DNA from: Ephemerocybe angulata
Taxonomy: Eukaryota; Basidiomycota; Agaricomycetes; Agaricales; Psathyrellaceae
Direction: 5' to 3'
Length of the DNA: 49,908 nucleotides
NCBI GenBank assembly: GCA_013368325.1
Contig: JAACJK010000080.1
Coordinates: 1 to 49,908 of the forward strand
This document shows, piece by piece, positions 12,161 to 24,116 of this stretch. A program made the translations under genes and the position numbers. The notes beneath the pieces are model-generated. The model did no database searches and was not told the DNA's origin. It saw only the letters and a program-made list of their open reading frames with translations. Positions within the stretch are counted from its first letter, which is position 1, and every line of letters begins with the position of its first letter.

Positions 12161-13944
12161 TCGCTCGCTCCGTCTACTAATTGATTAATACTAACAAATT
12201 ACATACATCCCCTGACGACTCAGAGACCACCGGAGGTGTGGCGCAGCCAATGGGCCCGCCCATTTCATCATCCCAGCTTCCGGTTTCCGACATCCCCTGT
12301 TCTGACCTCCGGGACAAAGATAGAGTACACACACGGCTACGTAACTGCCCCCTCCGTAGTTTAGTCGTAGTCGCTTTCCCAGAAACGCCACCGAGGCGAA
12401 GGCCAAGCCCGTCAGGGATTGACCCCGAAGTTTGAGGTGTAGCCTCATACGGCACATTCATTCAACTTCCACGGTCAATCCCGGGGCGTCTGGCAGGCGT
12501 AGCGTACACATGTCGCATATTTAGAATCGTTTACGTCAATAAATTCTCTTCAAATTACACAAACGGTCCGAAAAGCGAGGGTATGACGCAACGCAAAACT
12601 AAGCGCCTACGGGCGCTTAATCGTCGCGCGCGATTTCTGTGCTCATTTCTGCTCATCCAAGGTTATTTGGAGTGCCATATAGAGCGATAAATACTGTGGT
12701 AGCAATCGGGTATGCTCTGGAACTCAAATCCACGCGCCAAACACTGGCCAAGTCCTCCGGAAACCTCAATGCAGCTTTCCCAAGTTGAAAAGCGCGAAGC
12801 TCGCTCTCGCACCGAAGACTCATTCAAAACATCGGACTAATCAATTATAGATATTCTAAATGCAGTAGAGGGTACTTATCAGGTCCGGGTACACGAGCAA
12901 TTGCGATGCGCATCCAGCAGTATCACAGTACATGTGTAATCGCGTGAATGTTGAAGATTGCGCACATCCACAGAGTGACCGACTTCTAGTTTAATCCAAG
13001 CTTTTGCGACGTCTAGTTGACTAATGTATCCATTATAGAGGACTATATAGCTTGAGAGGGACTAATAGGGTATGTATAGCAGTCCCCAGTGTCGAAATAG
13101 ACTCAGGATGCTTGAAACACGATTTTCTGGAATAAGCGCCCAATTTGACAAAGTCGACCGCGTTTCAATCTCTCGGACGATTGCAGACATGTATACACGT
13201 ATCTTGAACACACCGATGTATTCTATCAATAGATACGCGTGCGGAGGACCCACGTATCGAATTGCATGCACAAAGTTTACATTACGGTCCCCAATGAATG
13301 GCCAAGTCCACCGATGCCAACGCCGTCTCACACGCACGGCACTATCGTGTGCGATTTATGCGTGTAACGTACATTCAGAAGCTAGATAAAGCCGGTAGTA
13401 TGACAGCTGTTAGCCCCGTGAGTGAATATCTCTGTTCAAATGTCTGAACTTTCGCTCGGGGCAACCGCAAGCCTTAGACACCGTTTTCCTCGTATACCAG
13501 GGGATACGGGTCTCCTCGAGACCCCAGCACCATCATATACATACCCATAGTTAGGGGTAACTACTCCACTACTCACCGGTGCATCCCCCATCCCAGGACG
13601 ACCAAGATCTTCGATGCACGGTTGCATTCCGGCACCCTTCTCCTCCTCATCCCGTTCATTCAATGCCTTCGTTTCAACGAGATCCGTTCCTGGGCTAGGC
13701 TGGCTTGGCATGCCGACAGAACACACACGTGATGCATCAAGGCTGTCAGAAATGCCGTTCCTCAGGGAAAATTTGGGGGTGAGCGAATCGGAGGAGAGGA
13801 TATGCGACGTAAGGCGTAGAAAGACGGGACTTAGCTCGAAATAACTCTCGGCGGATGGCTGGGGATTGGGTAAGGCTCGGAACATACTGGGTGAGCTCGG
13901 ATAGAATGGATAGGATGCGAAGGGTGGTGTGCGGATTGGAGGGG
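12161..13944. other. Intergenic stretch between the two plus-strand transcription units
   Basis: No gene is supported here. It contains an inverted repeat (GGGATTGACC facing GGTCAATCCC; unit 1 positions 4053-4062 and 4111-4120) and a palindrome with TAAGCGCC arms at 12600-12619. The end is pyrimidine-rich promoter sequence. Equivalent stretches are at 3804-5570 and 20603-22388. Confidence 0.6.
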
Positions 13945-15539
13945 TATATAGGATGGGGGGATGGCGTCGAGATTTTGCATTCCCCCATCATCCTTTCCTT
14001 CCCTTTCACATTCTGTCCATTTTCACATTGATGTTTATTTCTTAACTTATTTCTATCATCTACTCCATTCGCTCGTCGCTCTCATTATCGTCGTCGTTGT
14101 CTTCGACGACGAGCTCGCAGTGAGTACGATGTTTGCCCCTGCCTCGGTGTGACTGATGTCACGTACCTTCTCCCCGCTTCAGTCACGCTTCATCCTTCCT
14201 TTCCCCCATCTTTCACCTCCGCCTCTCATCGAAGCTCGACGACGACGACGGCCTCTAATCAAGTAAGCCCTTTTTCTTGTCTGCATCTCCGTCTCAGGTT
14301 AATGATTCGTTTCTACCATTAGGTCGAGCTCACTGTCGGCCACAACGAGCTCCGCACGCTTCGCAGCGGCATGACGACGACGACGGGCTCCACTCGCTCA
14401 AGTAAGTTTTTAATTGTCTACACTACGTCTCAGGTCACTGACTAGTCTATACCATTAGCCCGAGCTCGCTGTCGAGCACGACGAGCTCGAGTGCGGCCAG
14501 CACTTCACTCGTGGAGAAAAGGCTCAAGCATCGGTTGACAGGCCCAGGTAAGCTACGTCGACTTCCAAGCAATATCTTTCTCTGGCACTGACTAGATAGA
14601 TACCAACGACGAGCTCCAAGAGTCGACTCACCAACACCGTCGCATTGTCCATAGGTACGTACGCTCACACTCGACCTATCGATTCACGCTGACCATGCCT
14701 TTGTTCAGGCACTCGGGCTGTGACGACGGTTGTGTGGGGCATTACTGACCTCTCGTAGCCTTTCGCCGCATCCAGCCATTCGGGAAAGTCGCAATCGAAG
14801 CACGCAACGGGAGTGGGGAGATTATGGCGAAAATCGGTAAGTCGAGCTCATTTCCACGACTGCCTCGACACTGACGCACTCATTGTGTCATATAGATCCA
14901 TGCCATACATTAACGGAGTGCCGGGGAACGAGTCTACGGGGTAAGAATCGTTGAAAGACCGAACTACGTGCGTACCTCGCCACCTATGGCCAATTACACC
15001 TCACTGACCCATTCCATCTCTCCCGCAGTGTACACGACGTCTGGGCCAACGAGTTGGTCCGCGCATAGCGCGCACTCACCCGGAGCACCAGCAAGCCGCG
15101 ATCGAGTCTAGCGCCTCGAAACGAAGCCCGTCCGTGCCTCAGGATCGCCGTTTCGACACCCCGGCCGCTTCAAGTCGTTCTCGAGATGCCGTGGCGAGCG
15201 AGGGATGGGTCTGGTGCCATCGTGAGTCTCTCTACGCAGTCTTGAAATGACGATGTACTTACTCACTATTGACTTGCAGTGCACATCCCGGCGTTCGTAT
15301 GGTTGGACACGCGTGTGCGAGCTCGCAGACGTGCCGGAGTTCACAAACTCTCGGTCGTGGTGGTGGGATGGATTTGGGTGCGTGTATTTGCTGAAATCGA
15401 ATACAGACTACTCACACACACACTTACCATCTGACAGAACAGCCGACGCGACGAAGGCGTCGCATCCGCCGCACTCAAGATCCCGCTCTCAGGCTTAAGC
15501 CTGCAAGAGCCCGCAGTCACCGTGCGGCCGGTGTTTTGA
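13945..15539 (+). CDS. Unrecognised gene with about eleven small exons, convergent with NDUFV1
   Basis: A TATATA box at 13945 is followed by a pyrimidine-rich leader. Small segments bounded by consensus splice sites then follow: an exon ending at 14119, then 14183-14262, 14323-14401, 14459-14547, 14596-14654, 14709-14728, 14759-14836, 14896-14940, 15029-15221, 15280-15377 and from 15438. Several introns show CTGAC or CTAAC branch sites close to the acceptor. Exons are rich in CGACGAC/GAGCTC repeats, giving acidic (DDEL) or serine/threonine-rich peptides depending on frame. Late exons stay open in more than one frame, so the exact protein and its stop (15496 or 15539) are unresolved. I do not recognise the product. 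An upstream frame from 13961 contains a hydrophobic stretch but starts too close to the TATA box. Confidence 0.45.
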
Positions 15540-15600
15540 GTCGTCGGCTCGTCTCTCGATTCACGTCTCGTTGCGTAGAGGGAGGGGTAGAGTAAACAGG

Positions 15601-15632
15601 TGTATATTATGTAGTAGATATGATAATATACA
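15601..15632. terminator. Hairpin at the truncated end of NDUFV1 copy 2
   Basis: Same ten-base arms as at 7158 (15601-15610 and 15623-15632). Confidence 0.4.
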
Positions 15633-15672
15633 TGGGTTCGGCGAGAGGGGAGTTTGAGAACCGGAGACGTAC

Positions 15673-17265
15673 CTGTGCCACTGCAACAACATATCAATCT
15701 CCCTCTCATGCGCCCTCCCCTCGACCATGCGGTCCATCATCTTCTTCATCCAGGTCGTCCCCTCGCGACACGGCGTGCACTGCCCGCACGACTCGTGCTT
15801 GTAAAAGTCGGCGAAGCGCGCGATGGCGGAGACGATGTCCGTGGACTTGTCCATGACGATCACGGCGCCCGTGCCGAGACCCGTCTGCGCGTCCTTGAGC
15901 GAGTCGTAGTCCATCCTATACAGCGTCAGTTGAAAGCTATTGAGAGTGAGATGGGAATACGCACAGAACCTCCGCACAAACGTCTTTGGGAATAACCGGC
16001 ACACTCGAGCCCCCCGGAATAATCCCCAAAAGATTATCCCACCCGCCCCTAACACCCCCACAATGCCTCTCAATGAGCTCCTTCAACGGGATGCTCATCT
16101 CCTCCTCCACAACACACGGATTCATCACATGCCCACTAATACAATAAAGCTTCGTGCCCTCGTTCCTCGCCCGCCCAAAGCCCGCGAACCACGCGCTCCC
16201 CCGGCGACAAATCGTCGGCGCAACAGCGACCGTCTCCACATTCGCTACCGTCGTCGGACACCCAAACAAGCCCACGTCCGCGGGGAACGGCGGCTTCAAC
16301 CTCGGCTTCCCCTGCTTGCCCTCGATGCTCTCAATAAGCGCCGTCTCCTCCCCGCAAATATACGCCCCCGCGCCCCGATGCACATACACATCAAAATCGT
16401 AGCCGGAACCGCAGGCGTTCTTGCCTAGGAAGCCGGCGGCGTAGGCCTCGTTGATGGCCTGCTGGACGTGCGAGGCCTCTTGGTAGAACTCGCCGCGGAT
16501 GTAGATGTAGGCGGCGGAGGCGTTCATGGCGCGGCCGGCGACGAGGCAGCCCTCGATGAGCTTGTGCGGGTCGCCGCGCAGGATTTCGCGGTCTTTGCAG
16601 GTGCCGGGTTCGCCCTCGTCGGCGTTGATGACGAGGTAGCGGGGGCTGTGGGGGTGTTAGTCAGTGTGGTGTGGGGTAGGGGGAGGGAGCGAGCAGTGGA
16701 GGGACAGTGCAAGGAAGGGAGGGAAGAGGGAGGGAGGGAAGGAAGAGGGATGGACGGACGCACCGAGGATCGGCCTGCCAGTTCGGCTTGTTCATGAAAC
16801 TCCACTTGAGTCCACTAGGGAACCCAGCGCCTCCACGGCCGCGCAGGCCCGAGTCCTTGATCGTCTGGATGATCCACGCGTCGCCCTTGAGCAGGATTTC
16901 CTTCGTCTTGTGCCAGTCGCCGCGGGACTGTCGTAGTATGAGCATTTGGACGGATGGAGGAGGAAGCGAACGCACCTGGGCACCCTTGATGCCATGGTCG
17001 TGCCTGCAGTAGGCGTTGGTGAAGATCCTGTCCTGGTCCTTGAGCCCGCCGTAGCGGCGCACGGGCGTGTCCGTGACCGTCGCGAGGCCGCGGGCGTTGT
17101 TTCGCAGTTTGGCGCCGCGGAAGGGGCGGGCGACGTCTGCAGAGGAAGTCTCGTCGTCAGCGAGTCTGCTCCACCGTCGTACCAGGGAGAACAGGAGAGA
17201 AGGCATGACGTACTGGAGGCTGTGGCTGCTGCACGCAGCAGCGATTTTGACGACGCGCGGTACAT
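15673..17265 (-). pseudogene. NDUFV1: NADH:ubiquinone oxidoreductase 51 kDa subunit, 3'-truncated copy 2
   Basis: Exons lie at 17265-17214, 17136-16976, 16927-16764, 16645-15965 and 15915-15673. Together they keep one open frame of 433 codons, against about 460-500 residues for the fungal family. The N-terminus is short, basic and serine/alanine-rich, as expected for a mitochondrial presequence. The 3' end faces the 3' end of the exon-rich plus-strand gene that stops at 15539. The last cysteine of the N3 cluster and the C-terminal helices are missing, as in the other copies. Confidence 0.88.
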
Positions 17266-17929
17266 GGTGCTCGTCGTCGCGCTGTGAGCTGGATCGTTCG
17301 ACACCGCGGCGGACTTTTTCGGGTGATGCGTTATGTAAGCGCCTCGCCTGCTGTTGTGGCCATGTTTGGCCCATCAGCTTCAGCCACTGTGCTCGTTCTG
17401 GCACACACTGAGCGATGCCTTTCAGCTCGAGCCAGGCTATCGATTTGGCTGTGGCTGTGCTCATGGAACGAACTTTCAGCAAAATGTCATAGGTCCATTT
17501 TCCCACACCCTCTTTCATCGTGGCCCCGGCGCGCAGAGGGACATACGTCCCCCTGCACACCGGAGCCGAAAGAGGGCTATCTACTGACTACAACATGTAC
17601 GCTAAGGGGGAGGGTAATCTACGGGGTATACAAGGGGCAGAGGGCAGGGATGCGGGGATAAATTCCCCCAGGTTGGTGACATAGCGACACAACCAGAGGA
17701 GCAACGGCGACGGCAGCGAGAGGTGAAATGGGCGGAGGGGCGGAGGGCAGGGACGGCAGCGAGGCGGACTGGGGCGGTAAGCATTATTCTACCCAGGTTA
17801 TATACCCCTCTGTGCGGGCATTGTTTGTCGGAACGCGTGCTGGCATTCAACAAACATGCCCCGGGGATACGAGACGTTGCTGTGCCAAGTCCATTTCGCG
17901 TGCCATTTTCGGCGTTAGCTTCGGGTATC

Positions 17930-18414
17930 CATCAATATGTTGCCTTTGCTTGGACTATTCTCTTGCGCATTTGCGTTCTCGCGTCTCGCTGTAGTATAGA
18001 GATGTGCGAAGTCATTTTCCACTTTTTAGATATGCGCCTGCGCCTGGTCTACGACTACAATTTGTGGAGGCAACACATATGTCTGGAATGCGTGTGAGAG
18101 ACCGCATTGACTAGCCGCGTTTACGACTTACGAATTGCTTACGAGTTTATTGCACTTGATGCGATAGTTAGACTCTTACGTAGACACTCGTCCATCAATA
18201 TTAACTTTGCTTGGACTATCCTCTTGCGCATTTGTGTTCTACTGTCTGGCTGTGATATATAGGCGTACCAAGTTATTTCTACTTTCCTGAAATGCACCTT
18301 CTCTGAGACAATAATCCTTGGAGGCACCACATATGTCGGGCATGCGTGTGGGAGACCGCATTTGACTCACCGGGCTTACGATTACGAGGCTTATTGCACT
18401 TGATGCGACCCTGC
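17930..18414. repeat. Imperfect tandem duplication, period about 263 bp (unit 3)
   Basis: Same duplication as at 1158, with halves starting at 17930 and 18193. Confidence 0.75.
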
Positions 18415-18868
18415 AACATTCCGCACTCTCGGCTCAATTGCGTAAAGCCATTATCTCTGGCTTCATGCCTGGGGGCTGGTATTAGACTATATTCAATATT
18501 ACAGTGCTCTACGAATTGGCTATTATAATTAGAAAGAAGCTAACATACTTCGCGGCTCGTCTGAGTGGTTGACCACCTTGGGCGACTCAGAATACGACAA
18601 GTCCATCCCCCGTGACAGCGGGCACACACAACGGAATGATGCCTTAGACTGCCCGCACAGCCCATAGCTCGGACCCATCTCCCGTATACATTCGCTGATC
18701 AATTCAGCTTTACAGTTTGCCGAGTTCCGCCCGTGCATGGACCCTGCGGCCAGCACTCTGTCAGAATCATCCCTTTCTCTCCCTTACCCCCACATCCCCC
18801 GTTTCCCTCCAAGCTCCCTACACCGTCCTTCCGACCTCCCCACCCCGTTTCCCGGAAGACGATATATC

Positions 18869-20602
18869 ATGTCGGCTCGTCGCTCACCTCAGTACGTCGC
18901 CCAAGGCTCCAATTGCAATACTCGACACTCACATTGCTCGACAGCGCCGGTGACCGGATTCATTTCTGTTGCTACTTCGTCGGTCACGTTGGGCGCGGAC
19001 GACATACCATGGTGCGTATAGCTTTTCTCTCAATGCAGCTCACGGGGTTCACTTGTCTTGTAACAGGACCGGCGAGCGACCTTCGGCGCTCGCCGCACCC
19101 AGGTCTAACTTTGAGCGCGTCGCCTTGGAGGGGCTCAGTGGGCTAGAATGGGCTACGGTGCGTATCATATTCTCCAATACTTCGTGTCTTGGGACCTGAC
19201 GCACACGCACACGTCGCTCGGCGGACGAATTTCTATTGCCTCTTCGTCATCCCGGCTCCCCAACCGCCAGCGCAAGACCCAGATCCCTACTACGGTGCGT
19301 ATCTCATGGGTGCTTTGCGTCTAAGCTAACACACAGGCCGCTCGGCGGATAAATTTCTGTCGTGTATTCATCATCCCGACCGAATGCCAGCGCGACTGCG
19401 GCGCTCGCCGCGCTCGGACGAATTAGTCAATACCTTCGCATTTAGGGATGTTCTGGGATGTTTCGCGGGCTCAGTGGACTGGAATATCCCGAGGTGCGTC
19501 TCAGCAGTTGTGCTCGTCGTTCCACCAGCTCACCACCATATCCATATTCCCCATGCCGCTCGGCGGACGCATTTCTGTTGCGTCGTCATCATCCCGAGCC
19601 CCGGATGCCAGCGCGACACCCACATTCCCAAGCCCACCACGTACGTTACCCCATTTCCTTGGGGCTTAGTGCTGACCGTCATTGCCATCAAGAACACTAA
19701 ATAATCGTCACGTCAATCTGAAGATCCTGCGAGCATCCTTCGGATGCTCGACACCTCGTCAGGCCAGTCCATATACACCCCATTTACGCTCCAAGCTCAC
19801 TGCGCCCCTCTCACGGGATTCATTTCTGTAGTGAATTTGTCATCGCGACGCGCAGAGCGAAGCCCCCACGATCCGCGCCATCGTCCTCTCGGCTCTACAA
19901 AGGCCAAAATAACATTCGGGCCATGTCCACCCTCGCTGCGAGCGCCCAGAAATGTGCGCTATGCCCGTAAGTCTCCCCCTTTCGCATTCGCTTTGACACC
20001 ATCTCACGATCCATCAATTCACCACGGCGCCTTTCAATCTCGTCCAAATTCGCCCATCCTCGCACCCAGCCCCACCACAACCATCACCAAGCCCAGCTCA
20101 TCAAGCCTCTCGCGGGATCCATTTCTGTTGTGGTCTCGCGATCCCGGCACCGACATGTCTGCAAGACGACCGACCATTCCTGCGCCGCCATCCCAATTGG
20201 GATATTATTTCCACCGTCCGACATTCAATGTACGGTACGTCACTCTCCCTCTCGCTACCTCGGACTTGCGCTTATGAAAAGGGTGCGTAGATCATTCGAA
20301 AATCGACTCTACGTCGCCGGTGAGTCGTTTCCTCATGTGCGAGAGATTTAGACTCAATATATCCCATTTAGGTCGCCGCCGGATATCCCGTTGCCCTGGG
20401 CCGCCATTTTCGTAGCTCGTAAGTCACTTTTCGCTCTCATTCGAGCCTCGTAATTGATTGGAAATTGTTTCTGCGGTCCCACCCTGACAGACTCAATCTA
20501 TTTCGGTAAGCGGACGCCTTATTTACCTATTTGATCATTCTGACGCAACATTCAATCTAGGGACGGCATATCACCCTCGGGATGCCATATCACCAAGGGT
20601 AC
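18869..20602 (+). CDS. Unrecognised mini-exon transcription unit with repeated motif, unit 3 copy
   Basis: Sequence matches the copy at 10425-12160 shifted by 8,444 bases, with the same possible start, splice-like sites and six motif copies. The lack of changes between units 2 and 3 says nothing about selection, because the whole unit is equally conserved. Confidence 0.35.
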
Positions 20603-22388
20603 GTTCGCTCGCTCCGTCTACTAATTGATTAATACTAACAAATTACATACATCCCCTGACGACTCAGAGACCACCGGAGGTGTGGCGCAGCCAATGGGCC
20701 CGCCCATTTCATCATCCCAGCTTCCGGTTTCCGACATCCCCTGTTCTGACCTCCGGGACAAAGATAGAGTACACACACGGCTACGTAACTGCCCCCTCCG
20801 TAGTTTAGTCGTAGTCGCTTTCCCAGAAACGCCACCGAGGCGAAGGCCAAGCCCGTCAGGGATTGACCCCGAAGTTTGAGGTGTAGCCTCATACGGCACA
20901 TTCATTCAACTTCCACGGTCAATCCCGGGGCGTCTGGCAGGCGTAGCGTACACATGTCGCATATTTAGAATCGTTTACGTCAATAAATTCTCTTCAAATT
21001 ACACAAACGGTCCGAAAAGCGAGGGTATGACGCAACGCAAAACTAAGCGCCTACGGGCGCTTAATCGTCGCGCGCGATTTCTGTGCTCATTTCTGCTCAT
21101 CCAAGGTTATTTGGAGTGCCATATAGAGCGATAAATACTGTGGTAGCAATCGGGTATGCTCTGGAACTCAAATCCACGCGCCAAACACTGGCCAAGTCCT
21201 CCGGAAACCTCAATGCAGCTTTCCCAAGTTGAAAAGCGCGAAGCTCGCTCTCGCACCGAAGACTCATTCAAAACATCGGACTAATCAATTATAGATATTC
21301 TAAATGCAGTAGAGGGTACTTATCAGGTCCGGGTACACGAGCAATTGCGATGCGCATCCAGCAGTATCACAGTACATGTGTAATCGCGTGAATGTTGAAG
21401 ATTGCGCACATCCACAGAGTGACCGACTTCTAGTTTAATCCAAGCTTTTGCGACGTCTAGTTGACTAATGTATCCATTATAGAGGACTATATAGCTTGAG
21501 AGGGACTAATAGGGTATGTATAGCAGTCCCCAGTGTCGAAATAGACTCAGGATGCTTGAAACACGATTTTCTGGAATAAGCGCCCAATTTGACAAAGTCG
21601 ACCGCGTTTCAATCTCTCGGACGATTGCAGACATGTATACACGTATCTTGAACACACCGATGTATTCTATCAATAGATACGCGTGCGGAGGACCCACGTA
21701 TCGAATTGCATGCACAAAGTTTACATTACGGTCCCCAATGAATGGCCAAGTCCACCGATGCCAACGCCGTCTCACACGCACGGCACTATCGTGTGCGATT
21801 TATGCGTGTAACGTACATTCAGAAGCTAGATAAAGCCGGTAGTATGACAGCTGTTAGCCCCGTGAGTGAATATCTCTGTTCAAATGTCTGAACTTTCGCT
21901 CGGGGCAACCGCAAGCCTTAGACACCGTTTTCCTCGTATACCAGGGGATACGGGTCTCCTCGAGACCCCAGCACCATCATATACATACCCATAGTTAGGG
22001 GTAACTACTCCACTACTCACCGGTGCATCCCCCATCCCAGGACGACCAAGATCTTCGATGCACGGTTGCATTCCGGCACCCTTCTCCTCCTCATCCCGTT
22101 CATTCAATGCCTTCGTTTCAACGAGATCCGTTCCTGGGCTAGGCTGGCTTGGCATGCCGACAGAACACACACGTGATGCATCAAGGCTGTCAGAAATGCC
22201 GTTCCTCAGGGAAAATTTGGGGGTGAGCGAATCGGAGGAGAGGATATGCGACGTAAGGCGTAGAAAGACGGGACTTAGCTCGAAATAACTCTCGGCGGAT
22301 GGCTGGGGATTGGGTAAGGCTCGGAACATACTGGGTGAGCTCGGATAGAATGGATAGGATGCGAAGGGTGGTGTGCGGATTGGAGGGG

Positions 22389-23983
22389 TATATAGGATGG
22401 GGGGATGGCGTCGAGATTTTGCATTCCCCCATCATCCTTTCCTTCCCTTTCACATTCTGTCCATTTTCACATTGATGTTTATTTCTTAACTTATTTCTAT
22501 CATCTACTCCATTCGCTCGTCGCTCTCATTATCGTCGTCGTTGTCTTCGACGACGAGCTCGCAGTGAGTACGATGTTTGCCCCTGCCTCGGTGTGACTGA
22601 TGTCACGTACCTTCTCCCCGCTTCAGTCACGCTTCATCCTTCCTTTCCCCCATCTTTCACCTCCGCCTCTCATCGAAGCTCGACGACGACGACGGCCTCT
22701 AATCAAGTAAGCCCTTTTTCTTGTCTGCATCTCCGTCTCAGGTTAATGATTCGTTTCTACCATTAGGTCGAGCTCACTGTCGGCCACAACGAGCTCCGCA
22801 CGCTTCGCAGCGGCATGACGACGACGACGGGCTCCACTCGCTCAAGTAAGTTTTTAATTGTCTACACTACGTCTCAGGTCACTGACTAGTCTATACCATT
22901 AGCCCGAGCTCGCTGTCGAGCACGACGAGCTCGAGTGCGGCCAGCACTTCACTCGTGGAGAAAAGGCTCAAGCATCGGTTGACAGGCCCAGGTAAGCTAC
23001 GTCGACTTCCAAGCAATATCTTTCTCTGGCACTGACTAGATAGATACCAACGACGAGCTCCAAGAGTCGACTCACCAACACCGTCGCATTGTCCATAGGT
23101 ACGTACGCTCACACTCGACCTATCGATTCACGCTGACCATGCCTTTGTTCAGGCACTCGGGCTGTGACGACGGTTGTGTGGGGCATTACTGACCTCTCGT
23201 AGCCTTTCGCCGCATCCAGCCATTCGGGAAAGTCGCAATCGAAGCACGCAACGGGAGTGGGGAGATTATGGCGAAAATCGGTAAGTCGAGCTCATTTCCA
23301 CGACTGCCTCGACACTGACGCACTCATTGTGTCATATAGATCCATGCCATACATTAACGGAGTGCCGGGGAACGAGTCTACGGGGTAAGAATCGTTGAAA
23401 GACCGAACTACGTGCGTACCTCGCCACCTATGGCCAATTACACCTCACTGACCCATTCCATCTCTCCCGCAGTGTACACGACGTCTGGGCCAACGAGTTG
23501 GTCCGCGCATAGCGCGCACTCACCCGGAGCACCAGCAAGCCGCGATCGAGTCTAGCGCCTCGAAACGAAGCCCGTCCGTGCCTCAGGATCGCCGTTTCGA
23601 CACCCCGGCCGCTTCAAGTCGTTCTCGAGATGCCGTGGCGAGCGAGGGATGGGTCTGGTGCCATCGTGAGTCTCTCTACGCAGTCTTGAAATGACGATGT
23701 ACTTACTCACTATTGACTTGCAGTGCACATCCCGGCGTTCGTATGGTTGGACACGCGTGTGCGAGCTCGCAGACGTGCCGGAGTTCACAAACTCTCGGTC
23801 GTGGTGGTGGGATGGATTTGGGTGCGTGTATTTGCTGAAATCGAATACAGACTACTCACACACACACTTACCATCTGACAGAACAGCCGACGCGACGAAG
23901 GCGTCGCATCCGCCGCACTCAAGATCCCGCTCTCAGGCTTAAGCCTGCAAGAGCCCGCAGTCACCGTGCGGCCGGTGTTTTGA
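22389..23983 (+). CDS. Unrecognised gene with about eleven small exons, unit 3 copy
   Basis: Matches the gene at 13945-15539 shifted by 8,444 bases, with the same TATA box (22389) and splice-site series. It faces the truncated 3' end of the NDUFV1 copy at 24117. Confidence 0.45.
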
Positions 23984-24044
23984 GTCGTCGGCTCGTCTCT
24001 CGATTCACGTCTCGTTGCGTAGAGGGAGGGGTAGAGTAAACAGG

Positions 24045-24076
24045 TGTATATTATGTAGTAGATATGATAATATACA
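24045..24076. terminator. Hairpin at the truncated end of NDUFV1 copy 3
   Basis: Same ten-base arms as at 7158 (24045-24054 and 24067-24076). Confidence 0.4.
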
Positions 24077-24116
24077 TGGGTTCGGCGAGAGGGGAGTTTG
24101 AGAACCGGAGACGTAC

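Larger units (their letters stand above)
8310..16753. repeat. Array unit 2
   Basis: This is a complete 8,444-bp unit, used here as the reference for exon coordinates. It runs from NDUFV1 exons 3-1 (8320-8821), through the plus-strand transcription units at 10425-12160 and 13945-15539, to NDUFV1 exons 5 and 4 of the next gene copy. Confidence 0.9.
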
